Shown: positions 52,431-62,695 of the stretch, piece by piece
How the letters are laid out: each line of letters begins with the position of its first letter
How positions within the stretch are numbered: the stretch's first letter is position 1
Assembly: GCA_921293015.1 (NCBI GenBank)
Contig: OV121081.1
Coordinates: 76,711,022-76,775,021 of the forward strand
Origin: Phorcus lineatus
Lineage: Eukaryota; Mollusca; Gastropoda; Trochida; Trochidae
DNA length: 64,000 bases
Reading direction: 5' to 3'
The notes under the pieces: model-generated
The model's input: only the letters and a program-made list of their open reading frames with translations
Told to the model about the DNA's origin: nothing
Database searches by the model: none
Program-made: the position numbers and the translations under genes

Positions 52431-52592
52431 CATAACCAGCTGCAATCCTCTGACCAATTTGCCTTTGTGTTCCCTTTACTTTCGATCCGCTTTCTCTCTG
52501 ATCCATCTTCGCTAACGCACTTTTTGACGATGTTCATCCGTGTGTTGAATGAAACTGTTAAAGAAACGTTTGTCACCATTACTCATTCACTT
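52431..52592 (+). mobile_element. 3' part of SINE-like element downstream of the satellite
   Basis: Contains TGTTCCCTTTACTTTCGATC, TTTCTCTCTGATC, TTCATCCGTGTGTTGAAT and CACTCATTCAC-like ending, collinear with the 3' half of the copies at 61932 and 63468. It shows that the satellite lies inside a decayed member of that family. Confidence 0.75.
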
Positions 52593-52717
52593 TTCCACTC
52601 GCTATGATGGAGTAGAGTAGCTAAGATGTGGCTTTATCTGGTTCACAATCATGTTTCTAAGCCGAGGTTCTGTGTATCTCTGATTGGAAGATAAAGCTAT
52701 TGAAATCTTCTTAAAGC

Positions 52718-53154
52718 CATTCTCTCCCAACAGAGGTAGCTCAGTCATAATTTCCTATACAACCTCAGTCTTAATTCGAAGGTTTCTTGTGCACGAAATG
52801 TAGAACGCTGATTGGATGCAATCAAAGTTAGTTGTGCAATCAGCGACGCCGTTTCAAAAGTTGTCATTCAATTCGCCTAAGTTATTTCCGTAAGGTTTCA
52901 AAAAGCTTAACTTTAATCGAATAGGCACCTTGCATTACAGAACACAAACGCCTCATTTTGCGACTGTTTCATTGCACAGGCCTGTGTGACAACAAATATG
53001 CATTCGTTGTTTTCATTGGCTGAAATATAGTCAGGTAGTTTAAGTTGCAATTTTGTCCCGCTAGGGGTGACTGCCTGAAGCCCGATAAACCTTCGTATTA
53101 AGACAGAGGTTGTAGAGGAATATATGACGGAGCTACTTCTGTTGGGAGAGAATG
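52718..53154. mobile_element. MITE, family 3, with 8-bp target duplication
   Basis: A 437-bp non-coding element with inverted ends of about 65 bp starting CATTCTCTCCCAACAGA, flanked by CTTAAAGC at 52710-52717 and 53155-53162 (perfect 8 bp). Eight-base duplications are made by hAT, P and Merlin transposases; the termini do not let me choose. The interior holds AACGCTGATTGGATGCAATC and ACACAAACGCCTCATTTTGC, both shared with the copy at 62696. Confidence 0.92.
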
Positions 53155-53394
53155 CTTAAAGCAGGCTTGTCGTAATTAACATATTTACCCAAATTTTACC
53201 CGTGTATAAGTATCGATTGTCCACACAATTAAACGTATACCTTTAAAGGGAAGTAAACTGTCTACTTGAAGAATTCAGATATTTTGTTTACTACAACTTT
53301 ACAAGCCGTCAGCCGACTTACATATTTTGATGTATGATAAACAAAACATCGTTTGTTAATCAATGATACGGGATATATCATAAATTTTGATGAG

Positions 53395-53590
53395 TAGTGG
53401 ATAGTATACATTTTCATACCCCGACCGTAGGCGGAGGGTAGATACTATTACCAACGATTCCGTACGGCCGTCCGTCCTAAGACATTTTTTGTCCGACCAA
53501 TTACAACTATCCGATTCTTTCAAATGTTTAACGTTTTCTACCCTTACCAACGTTTACTTGGTTGAAAAAGTTACTCTGTTTCACGAAAAA
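53395..53590. repeat. CCGTCCGTCC-type dispersed repeat fragment
   Basis: Contains TACCCCGACCGTAGGCGGAG and GTACGGCCGTCCGTCCTAAG. Sequences with GCCGTCCGTCC followed by TTTTTGTCCGACC-like text are dispersed in molluscan and annelid DNA as I remember them. The 64-codon minus-strand frame across it is taken as incidental. Confidence 0.4.
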
Positions 53591-53897
53591 CTTATTATTC
53601 AAAAGACATTGTTACAGTGTGCTTTAGACCTTTCGATTACTTTATAATTAGCAATAAGAAAGGGACCATTTCAGTTTCAATTTGCTCAAAAACTCTGTCG
53701 TGTGAAACTATAAATTCTAGTGACAAGCTGATAAATTGTTCGGTAAAATAACGACCGAAAAAGATTCACGTTTTACATGAAGAATGCAGGAACTGTTGAG
53801 AATTACGATGGTTATAGAATATGCCCTACTTGCAAAAAAACCCAAACACAATGTCACTTTAATAAAGTTATAATAAATAGTCATTTTGTTATCTTAA

Positions 53898-54375
53898 AGG
53901 GGCACACCTAATGTTTTTGGAGTCAAATATTTCAACCTTTATAAATGCCTTTATTTTATCGAGGAGTAGTGGTTGTCTCTGAAAATCAGTACCGTAAGGC
54001 TTATAAATCTTGTAACTGGAAAGTGAACAGGTTTGAGTCGTGTTTTGTGATCGAAAACCGGACAGTAGCGAGCGCCAATGTCTAAAACGCTGTTTTGAAA
54101 ACTTATGTACAACAGGCGCTATCACAAACATGGATTGGTAGTGTTAAGGAGGTCGATCAAGTAACTTACATGTACATGGGATGCATTCAACTTCGTAACA
54201 TTACTATGACTGGTTTATCATTGAAAATAATATCATTAAATAAGCTTGCTTTTACAACTCAAATACACAATTTAAAAACAAGACAAAAAATAACTATAAA
54301 TAAAATGTGCATGCTCAAAACAAAAATTTTGAAGCGTACAATGAAATAAAATGTCCCAAGGGAAGCAACTCTTTA
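53898..54375 (+). mobile_element. TTAA-type MITE, family 1, second copy
   Basis: Starts after TTAA (53894-53897) with AGGGGCACACC and carries ATCGAAAACCGGACAGTAGC at 54051-54070, matching the complete copy at 9887. Its length to a weak CAACTCTTTAG end at about 54375 is close to the 469 bp of that copy. The right end is degenerate. Confidence 0.65.
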
Positions 54376-54379
54376 GGGC

Positions 54380-55600
54380 ATAATTCAATTTTAGACGATC
54401 AATAGGTCTTTCTCTATCCTGGCGAGAATGGCAGTCAGTAACGGTGGGAGCTTCAAAAGCATTGGTTTGTCAATGAGGATTTGTCAGTCCTGAAAATTCC
54501 TGACTTGGGTTGTTGCAAAACTCTTCTTGATATTAATTAGATCCTTATGCATTTACGAGATACTACATATAATGATAATATAATCAGAGTAATTTAAAAA
54601 GAGGTCTGTAAATCACTAGCAAAATTACGCTTTTATACATTTTGCTTTAAATCCCAATTCTATTCCATATGTTTTTATGTGATACTTAAATAGTCTTTGC
54701 AAACCCCCTTTATTGTTATGTACACCCTCTCTGTCATTAGTCATTCATACAAACACATTGTTGAAATACATTTTATCATATGCCCTAGCTATAATTACTC
54801 TGTTTGATGGTCACGTCATTTTTCGGTTTATAAAACTGTCACGTTCATGTTTCGACTTTGAAACCAAAACAAATAATTTTCTTCTGATCTTGAACTGTCA
54901 TGCCATAAAATGATAACAGTAACTTTGGAACCACCTTTTTCTAGATATTCAACCGATGCAATGGGAGTCTCGCAGAATCTAAACCAGGGCTTTATACATA
55001 CATCTCGAAAGTTGATTTATTAGCGTATGTAAAAAATGAATTTCTTGAACAAAAGGCTTATTTAGATAGATCGCGACAGAGTCATTTCATCTTTTATGTC
55101 TTTGATGGCGAAGACATAACCACACATTAAAGTGGCACAAGCACGTCTTTTTTAGAAACTTTATTTTTTAAATTGTTCGCCAAAAAGTATGTTTTTATGC
55201 CAAATGTATCATCTTATGAGGTTTACTAATCCACCCGATCTCCCGTTCTCAAGTGCTTTCTGTGTGACCACCAATTAATGATTTAAGGAAGGAATGTGGA
55301 TTTGCCTACTTGAACCGAATATGTTACGTTCACTTTTAACTGCTTCCTTTCATTTAAAGAGATCGACTTGCAATTGCTATCATTAAAATCAGTGTCCATA
55401 GATTCTGTCATCTGTGCACTAGGAAATAAAGTTCATATGGTTAAGATAAGAGAAAAGTTAGATTTAAAAATTTTGAAAATAACATAAATGAAACTACCCA
55501 AGTCTATTTACGTTTTCACAATATATAAAGAGTTCACTATTAAGTTGTTTTCAAAACAGACGTCCTGTTCGGTAAATTGTCTAACTGGCTTAAGGCTTAA
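54380..55600. other. Non-coding stretch, no gene seen
   Basis: AT-rich with short frames only. ATTAAAGTGGCACAAGCACG at 55127-55146 resembles a family 2 MITE end, but no partner end was found. Confidence 0.45.
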
Positions 55601-55603
55601 AGC

Positions 55604-55895
55604 TTAAAGGCGCAATAGCAGGTTTTTATCTAGGTAAAGAAAGTGATCTCACGAAAATTTTACCAAATATACAGCATTCTATTAGATCAAGGAAGCAGTA
55701 TCATGCTCGGTTAGGCTAAGCAAATCCCTTTCCTTTAAAGTTTAAAATGTGATCATTCGAAAATGGCGGCCACTTGCAAGTTACGCGTAATTGGGGTGAG
55801 TCACTAAGTGTTTGACCCTCTGAAGATAATATTTTTGGCATTAACATTACATTGTGGAAAGTTTATAGATTTTGAAAAATGTGTTATTGCACACA
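55604..55895. mobile_element. MITE, family 2, third copy
   Basis: Starts TTAAAGGCGCAATAGCAGGT and ends near GTGTTATTGCACAC, inverted to the start. Inner phrases GTGATCTCAC, AGCAGT and TTTGGCATTA match the copy at 49559. It also contains AAAATGGCGGCCAC. The right target duplication is not recognisable. Confidence 0.6.
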
Positions 55896-56804
55896 CGGAT
55901 GTAAAAGTTCTATGAAGGTGTGGACAAATCCTTTTACAATTATCATGTAAAATGGTACACCCGTCGTCCTTCATGACGTGCTTTGAGATTACTTATGTTT
56001 ATTTCATCTTTTGTTGCGATCGATGGAATTCTGAATTCTTGTTTCAATGCATATAAGTTATTTTCTCATTACATTGTCAAACACTTTCAGTCAGTCAGTC
56101 AGTTTCAGCCATGTATGTGGGGAAATGAAGTCTGGAAAACACCTGCAGTTGACGAGCATGCTCCTATCACTATGAAAATAAGCAAAATAATGCTAAAAGA
56201 TGTGCAAAATAACAGAAGAGATTAAGTAGAAAACATAGAAAAATATTCCAAATCTAACTAAATTGCTTGAAATTTGGCACTTCACCTCTTTTAAGAGGAT
56301 AGAAGACAAGTGCAACATGGAAAAGCGTCTGGAAAATAAGCAGAAAAAAAATTAGTTTTTTCTGCAATTTGTCGGACAAAATATATTTTCGAATCGACGG
56401 AATCGTTCTTTTTGGGGTATAAAAGTCGAAGTGATGTAACGGGGTCAACTGCGCCTGAGCATTTGAAAATCATGTTTAAATTGCTGTCGTTACATATTCC
56501 ATCAATACAAACCCAGTGAGCACAATAACGTTGTCTCAACGTTGAAAATTGGTTTGTCGTCAACGTTGAAACTTAGTTGAAAATAGGTTGTATAAGAAAG
56601 TTTTTAGACGTTGAAATCTGACGTTGTCTCAACGTTGAAATTGTACCTTACATCAACATTGAAGTTTGATGGGCCCAGAGCCTGCTTACTTCATCGGGCT
56701 GTGATGTTTTGGTCATTGGTTCTTCTTTTGCTGGACGTCAACAAATGAAATCGGCTGAACATTGGTCAATCTTTGATTTACTAATTTATCTCCTTCAGTA
56801 CTGC

Positions 56805-57185
56805 ATTTTCATTAACAAAACTGATACAATGGTAATACAATTTGACAATGAATCTTCCAGTTACCTTAAATATTGCGTTCTTGTAATTAGTATTTATTCA
56901 CAGATATTGAGCTCGAGCATACCGTAGGCTACAGTTAATTACTAATTATTAGTAAACTGTCACCTCTTTGACATCTTACCCTCTGCTTATTTTACAGTTG
57001 AGTTTGACATCAAATTTTAATTCCTGGGTCTAATTTTCTGGATTAAAAAACGTATTCATCAAACAAGTACATCATACCGAGACATGCTCAGAATTCAGAA
57101 AAAAATCTTTAGTACAGAATTTTTATTAACAAAACTGATACAATGATAATTAAAATTTGACAGTGAATCTTACAGTTTCCTTGAA
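56805..57185 (+). repeat. Internal direct repeat within the 2.6-kb element
   Basis: ATTAACAAAACTGATACAAT at 56811 recurs at 57126, and both are followed by similar text (AATTTGACAATGAATCTTCC versus AATTTGACAGTGAATCTTAC). Confidence 0.8.
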
Positions 57186-58373
57186 AAGAATTATCCCATC
57201 GTTCCTAAATAAAGCGTGCTCCTGATAAAAAATTTTTTTTTAGATAATATCTAATGAAATAAAATAAAATAGTATTAGTTACCTTTACTAAAAATCTACA
57301 AAACATATGAAGAATTATGATACATAAAGTGATTAAAATCTTATATGATAAATCAATTACAACTAGATATTATTAATTTAATTCTTGTAAAAACATACAA
57401 ATGTATGAAAAACGGAGTTCTGGTGATTAAAGGTGAAACTTACTCATATGTTTCTCTGGCATTTGTATTCCTGGACCGATAATAGGTAATAGTACTTGTG
57501 TAGTCTGATTTAGGATGGCAAAGTAAAACCCCTCCTGAAATTATAAGTTTCACATACTATAAGTTCGATCATTTATCCATTAGTTTTATAAAAATCCCTT
57601 TAATGTCAATTATTGAACTCACACATAAATACCTGGTCGCAATTAAAAATATTCTTTTGATTTCTTTCATGGAGTAATTATCCCCTTGTATAGTTTTGTC
57701 TACTTTTTCAAGGACCTGAAAGTGTTGCAAAATATTTCATCTAAAGACTGTCTTGTTTCTTTCAATATGAATTTGAAAAATTTGCTTAGTGACAGGTCAG
57801 TCCTGTTACAACAAGATTTATCTCAATTATCAATATTAATATATAACAAAGCACTTGTTTTATAACAAAGGAAAGAGGTTAGGCCGAAACAATTGTGCAA
57901 GCTGACATAATGTTTTATCAACGTCAGTGGACTTTTGACCTCACGCCAATAAGGTTTAAATTTCACTGTCTTATTAACAGAAACTTTTGTAAAAGAATCC
58001 AGGAGGCAGTAAATAACATGAACATCCAGTCATAATAATATTTGTTATCACTCAACCATCAAATTCAGTGATGATAATTTGTTTTGTCTGACCTATAAAA
58101 AGTTGCTCACCATGGCAGATGCCTCAGTTACCGGCCACACAGCAATTCAAATATCTTTATCAAAATCTTAAAAAGCCTAAAGATATGATACTGATCGATT
58201 ACAACTTCTTGAATTCATTCGACTAATTAATTTGTGCATTGTTTATCAAGCAAACACACTAGCCTATGAAGGTCAACTTTACCGTAACTTTGAAACAGTA
58301 ATTTGGTTTACTAAAACACATACTCATCAACAAAATCATGAGCAAGAGTAAAGAGTAACGTCATTAAACGCCT

Positions 58374-58442
58374 AGGGTTTCCTCCAGAGGAAATTGCATT
58401 AAACTCTTAGGGTTTAATGCCGTATAATGCATGAGGAAACCC
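58374..58442. repeat. Nested small hairpin
   Basis: GGGTTTCCTC and GAGGAAACCC form the outer arms, with CATTAAAC and GTTTAATG inside. It lies in the interior of the 2.6-kb element. Confidence 0.7.
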
Positions 58443-59753
58443 CACCTTTTCTTGCAGTGAACCTTTGTGTACCAGTACTAATTTCGCTGTACAGACAATC
58501 CAAGTATATCAAAGTTTTAAATTCTTATATTTAACTTTAGGTGCAGATTGACTAACATCCACTGGAGCAGACGACACGAGGTTATCATCAAAACTTGAAT
58601 AGTGAATTTAAGACGAAACGTAAATATAAAAGTGGGATTACGATGCGGAAAAGGATCAAGTATTAAAAAAATACAAAGATGTTAATAGCCACAGGTATTT
58701 ATATTGTTAATTCCAGAAAAGATAATAATCATTAGTTAAAAAAATGTCAAATGTCTTAAGACAGAAGGCTATAAAAAAAAATACAGTTAATTTCAACTAA
58801 TGTTTTTTTCAAACATGAAAAGATGGCTGAAAATTTTCATGCTACCAAAAACAAAATATCTGAAGAAATTTTAAAAAATTATTTTCAAATTAATTTAATA
58901 TTAAAAAAGGGACAGTTTCATTTATTGATTCCATATATTCACAATATATATTATAAACAAAATGTAAACAGGAATCAAATAGTTGAATGTGTGTTGGTTC
59001 AAAACGTTGAAACAACGTTGTCCCTAAACGAATCTTGAGTGAATCTTCCCGTGTCGTTTTCCCAACGTTGAATCAACGTCGATGAAAGGTTGATCAACCA
59101 AACAACCAAATTTCAACGTTGAATCAACGTTGATCCAACGTTGTGTGCCTGCTGGGAATCTATTATAGTTATACCAATATATTTTTCTTTCACCTTGAGC
59201 CATTAATCGGTTTCTCAGATTACACGATTTCATAAAGTCGAAATAATGCACAACTCAGATAGCTGAGCCATTTTTTTGCAAAGCCAACCGTAATCTGAAA
59301 CCGAACAATGTTTACTGTAGGCGCGCACACATAATTTAAACATAATTTTGGAAACGTACCCAAACCGGAGAACAGGACAATGTTAACACATATCAAGATA
59401 TACATGTAAATAAGGTGACGTCCCTTGATTTGTTCAGTCCTTGTCAGTAATGTAGGGGTGATAGGTGTCCTATGTATTTACGTGAAAAACTTAACTCTGA
59501 CATAAAACTCTGGGATAAAAAAAATCTGTCTTTTGTTGATATTATCCTCAATGAAATAAATACTTAAGGGTTTTATTTATTTAAATTATGTTTTGATATT
59601 TTTTTTTATTATTGAAGCGTCTTCTTTGAAAATGAACTTTACCGTAGTTTCGGAAGCAATTGGAACCGGTCTGTACTGGTTCGACCTAATCACATTGTTG
59701 CGCAAGGAAATTAGTTCCTAATTATATTTCTAATTAGTCGTGTTAGAATGAAC

Positions 59754-59831
59754 ATAAATCCCTTCTATTTTTTTGTCGTTCGTGAAAAATGCACGACATA
59801 CAACCCAAAAATAAAAAACAGAAGGGATTTA
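59754..59831. repeat. Foldback hairpin
   Basis: ATAAATCCCTTCT at the left pairs with AGAAGGGATTTAT at the right; inside, GTCGT and ACGAC also pair. Arms are about 25 bp in all. Confidence 0.8.
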
Positions 59832-59878
59832 TCTCCTAAGTGGTGAGCAATCTGGCTAAGATAATGTTTCACCCATAG

Positions 59879-60079
59879 CTATCCGGGGTAAATTCCACAG
59901 AAGAGGCAGAAAGTATCAGAGATCCCAGCGAGGCAGATCCGGTGTAGGAGTCTAATGACTCTACCGTCTCCAATGACTCTAGATTTTAATGTGGCTAGCC
60001 TTCCGTAGTACGAACAGCCAAGTAAGTGGATGGGTGGTAATTGGATATGCGTTCTTCTGGAATGCGAAGAAATGGACAC
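59879..60079 (-). other. Unidentified protein-like frame, possible retroelement piece
   Basis: A minus-strand open frame containing YYGRLATLKSRVIGDGRVIR and CLFCG, ending in TAG. It is GC-richer than the surroundings and reads like real protein, but I do not recognise the family. A retrotransposon fragment is possible given the context of a hairpin on one side and a minisatellite on the other. Confidence 0.25.
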
Positions 60080-60093
60080 CAGTATAACGTTGA

Positions 60094-60317
60094 CACTAAT
60101 GCTACATATCTAGGCTAATGCTACATGTCTACCTTTATGCCAGATGTCTACCCTTCAGTTACATGTTTTCCCTAATGCTACATATCTACCCTAATGCTAC
60201 ATATCTAGGCTAATGCTACATGTCTACCTTTATGCTAGATGTCTTCCCTAAATCTACATGTCTACCCTAAAGCTACATATCTACCCTAATGCTACATGTC
60301 TTTTCTAATGTTACATT
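60094..60317 (+). repeat. 19-bp minisatellite, about 12 units, with five-unit higher order
   Basis: The consensus is close to CTAATGCTACATATCTACC. Variant units TAGGCTAATGCTACATGTC and TACCTTTATGC.AGATGTC occur as units 2-3 and again as units 7-8, so the array grew by copying a five-unit (95-bp) block. Confidence 0.92.
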
Positions 60318-60329
60318 CAAAAAAGCATG

Positions 60330-61280
60330 ATTTCACGTTAAAAGAATACTTAAGCGTATTAGCATTTGTAGCATTTTTATTTATCTGCCTAAGAAAGGTT
60401 TGTTTTATTACTTTATAACTTACAGTAAATATAATTTTATATGTGTCCACTTACGTTCGACGTATTCAATCATTATTCGAATTGTCATTTCGAATGTGTT
60501 GATCAAAAAAAAACTAACTTTTTGCTAAACAAAATGTGACAAATATGATGCAATGCAAAAGTATTTCTAAAATGCAAAAATATGAAAACGTAAACTTTTG
60601 ATTTCTAGTCGATTTCTTCTTTGGGTAACGCCAGAATTTTTACTGTCATATCTTCCCAATACATATGAAATACATGTATAAATCTAATCGCATAAAAAAA
60701 TTAGTCAAAAGTTTGACTAAAAAGGATTTTGTTAAAACAAAAAATTAGATTTTTTCCAAAATGATGATAAAAGTCCTTTTCTGTTTCAGAGGCTAAAAAA
60801 ACAAAACTTCAAACTTCTTCAAAACTATTAGGGGGTGGGGATGAGAGTATGCATATTTCCTTAGAATTACCTTTAAAGAAATATACTATCAACAATACTT
60901 GATTTTGACCATGTTTCCGTTAGTGATTTAGAGGCACTTTCCATGAAATCCCTGAATTCGAAAAGTCGGCTTGGTTTTATTCATCGTAAATGATGATACA
61001 TTATCATGACAGAAATATAGCCCACAATTGCTCTTATAAATTAAATATTTGCCACGGGAAAACGTTTTGAGAAATTTTGCATTATGAAACAATTATATTT
61101 TGGTTTAAACTCATCCTAGTTCAAAACTAATACAACCTTGTTCATCAATCACAGAGTAAAGAATGAATAAACACGACCATAATTTGAAGTTTGACCAAAT
61201 TCATTCAAACATCATGAGTATCAAACCGCAATAAACCAAAAGAAAGGCTAAATTAATAAATGTTTCTAGATTTTAAATTT
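60330..61280. other. Non-coding stretch, no gene seen
   Basis: AT-rich, with short frames only and no recognised repeat. Confidence 0.5.
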
Positions 61281-61330
61281 GTGAGTGAGTGAGTTGGGGT
61301 TTAACGTGTTTTGAACGATATTTCAGTCGG
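61281..61330 (-). mobile_element. Solo inverted 3' end of SINE-like family
   Basis: GTGAGTGAGTGAGTTGGGGT followed by TTAACGTGTTTTGAAC is the reverse complement of the 3' end of the element at 61932-62235. Only about 50 bp is recognisable. Together the two ends form a 950-bp inverted pair, but the missing counterpart at the other copies argues for a separate fragment. Confidence 0.75.
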
Positions 61331-61592
61331 TTACAAAGAATAGTTTTGTCATTAGGTATGCAGCATATATCGAAAATATTGGCTGGTGTGTTGAAGACAT
61401 AAAGTCAAAGCTTCAAATCACAGTTAAAAAAACAATTTTATGATACCACAAATAATTTGAATTTTTTTTAACTTGAATTGTGTCAAGCATTTGATTCTAT
61501 TCAACAGAACTTGCTTGTTTGAGTTTACTGATGTAGTCATTTGAAGTGAGTGAGTGTCAGTCACCAAATACAAATGATGTCCTGTTTCTTCT

Positions 61593-61931
61593 TTAAATCA
61601 GTAACGATACACTATTCCCTCTCCTCCAAAGGTTTCGTGTAATGTGCAAGCATTGCAGAAAATGTAGGCTCCTACGGATCTTGGATGAAAGGTATCTTAT
61701 GTGATATCTAGCCTTTTTCAACGCTATAGCTTGACAGGTTCTTTGTACTTCTCTTACAGATCCACAGTAAAAGCTCCACGCTTGAGGATTGGAACTTGCT
61801 AAAATAGCTTCTACTTTGTCCACGGTGTGCTTGCTGATATCATGGTAGTATGGTATAACATGGTTTGGCGTTATTATTTGACCAGTCTCCCAGTCTGACT
61901 CTTCACTTGTGCCATAACTGAACCAACGTGC
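61593..61931 (-). other. Candidate exon or gene fragment, 113 open codons
   Basis: The minus strand is open from 61931 to a TGA at 61593 with no stop. It reads ARWFSYGTSEESDWETGQ, then VIPYYHDISKHTVDKVEAIL and NPQAWSFYCGS. A good splice donor, GATCTGTAAGAG, lies at about 61757-61768, so the real coding part may end there. Base composition is less AT-rich than around it. Its start coincides with the edge of the SINE-like copy at 61932. Beyond that copy the same frame reads NLQAEEENVL but begins with TGA next to TTTATTTCAG, so the upstream part is not a valid exon in this frame. No family recognised; perhaps a decayed gene. Confidence 0.35.
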
Positions 61932-62235
61932 CTGGACTCAATACCTTATCGTGGTGTGGTGGTTTGCGTGCTTCAGAGACCCCGAGAGCTATGCCAGCCG
62001 GAGCTTACATGCTCCTGGTAGGGGCACCCAAGCTGGACAGGTCGACGGGTAGAAGCGAGACTAAATTTGAGTCCTTCTAAAACCTGCTTACTATGCCCTT
62101 CTTTCCGTATGTTCCCTCATCCTGTCGATCCCTTTCTCCCTGATCTGTGCGCTCTCTTTTGGATCCTTGTCATCCACGTGTTTAATAACTGACATATTGT
62201 TCAAAACACGTTAAACCCAAACTCACTCACTCACT
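61932..62235 (+). mobile_element. SINE-like element, copy 1
   Basis: About 304 bp, from CTGGACTCAATACCTTATCG to a CACTCACTCAC tail. Closely similar along its whole length to 63468-63788. The centre (GAGAGCTATGCC, ACATGCTCCTGGTAGGGGC) is the source motif of the 64-bp satellite. The tail of ACTC repeats fits a SINE 3' end. There is TTTGAGTCC about 120 bases in that resembles a polymerase III B box, but no convincing A box at the usual distance. Read on the minus strand it starts GTGAGT and ends CAG, like an intron. Confidence 0.82.
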
Positions 62236-62695
62236 AAAACATTTTCTTCTTCTGCTTGGAGGTTCGAAAATAATCACTGAAATAAAGTCATATCAGGCTG
62301 ACCATGGAATTAAGTAAATAGGTCTTCACTATAAAAAATATCACATAACAGTTTAAAAGAAAGAAAAACTCAGCACACCTGTGTCAGCACACCATGGACT
62401 CTTTAACATTCTTAAAAGGAACGATTCTTGAACGAGAAGATTAATTACAAGAATCTGTTGTAGGTATCAATTGCAACGGTCAAGATTGAAACACATTATA
62501 CACAGACTTGCTGCAAGCTGTTGTAAAAAGGTCGTTTACTAGGAGTTTCAGGAAATACTGAAAATTTTTGATGGTACTGATTAAGTCTGATTTTGTAAAT
62601 AAATATGCCATTCCTCTTCTGTTTTGAAGGATATCATCTTTCAACATATCATGTCGCGTCAAATAACTTGAACTGCCGTGGGATCCGTGTAACAC

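Larger units (their letters stand above)
56512..59156. mobile_element. 2.6-kb DNA element with AACGTTGA-rich inverted ends
   Basis: The left end is CCCAGTGAGCACAATAACGT; the right end, reverse complemented, is CCCAGCAGGCACACAACGTT. Both termini contain repeated CAACGTTGA motifs over 100 bp or more (56530-56660 and 58999-59145). I associate CCCAG...AACGTTG termini with ISL2EU-type DNA transposons, from memory only. The interior has no recognisable transposase, so it would be a non-autonomous copy. The target duplication is unclear (AA at both sides). Confidence 0.65.

Noticed and set aside
52410..52607. 65-codon plus-strand frame
   Set aside because: It covers the 3' part of the SINE-like element and has no protein character.
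59024..59251. 75-codon minus-strand frame
   Set aside because: It is a translation of the repeated CAACGTTGA end of the 2.6-kb element.
61281..62235. A single 950-bp element with long inverted ends
   Set aside because: The second full SINE-like copy lacks the left inverted arm, so 61281-61330 is better read as a separate fragment of the same family.
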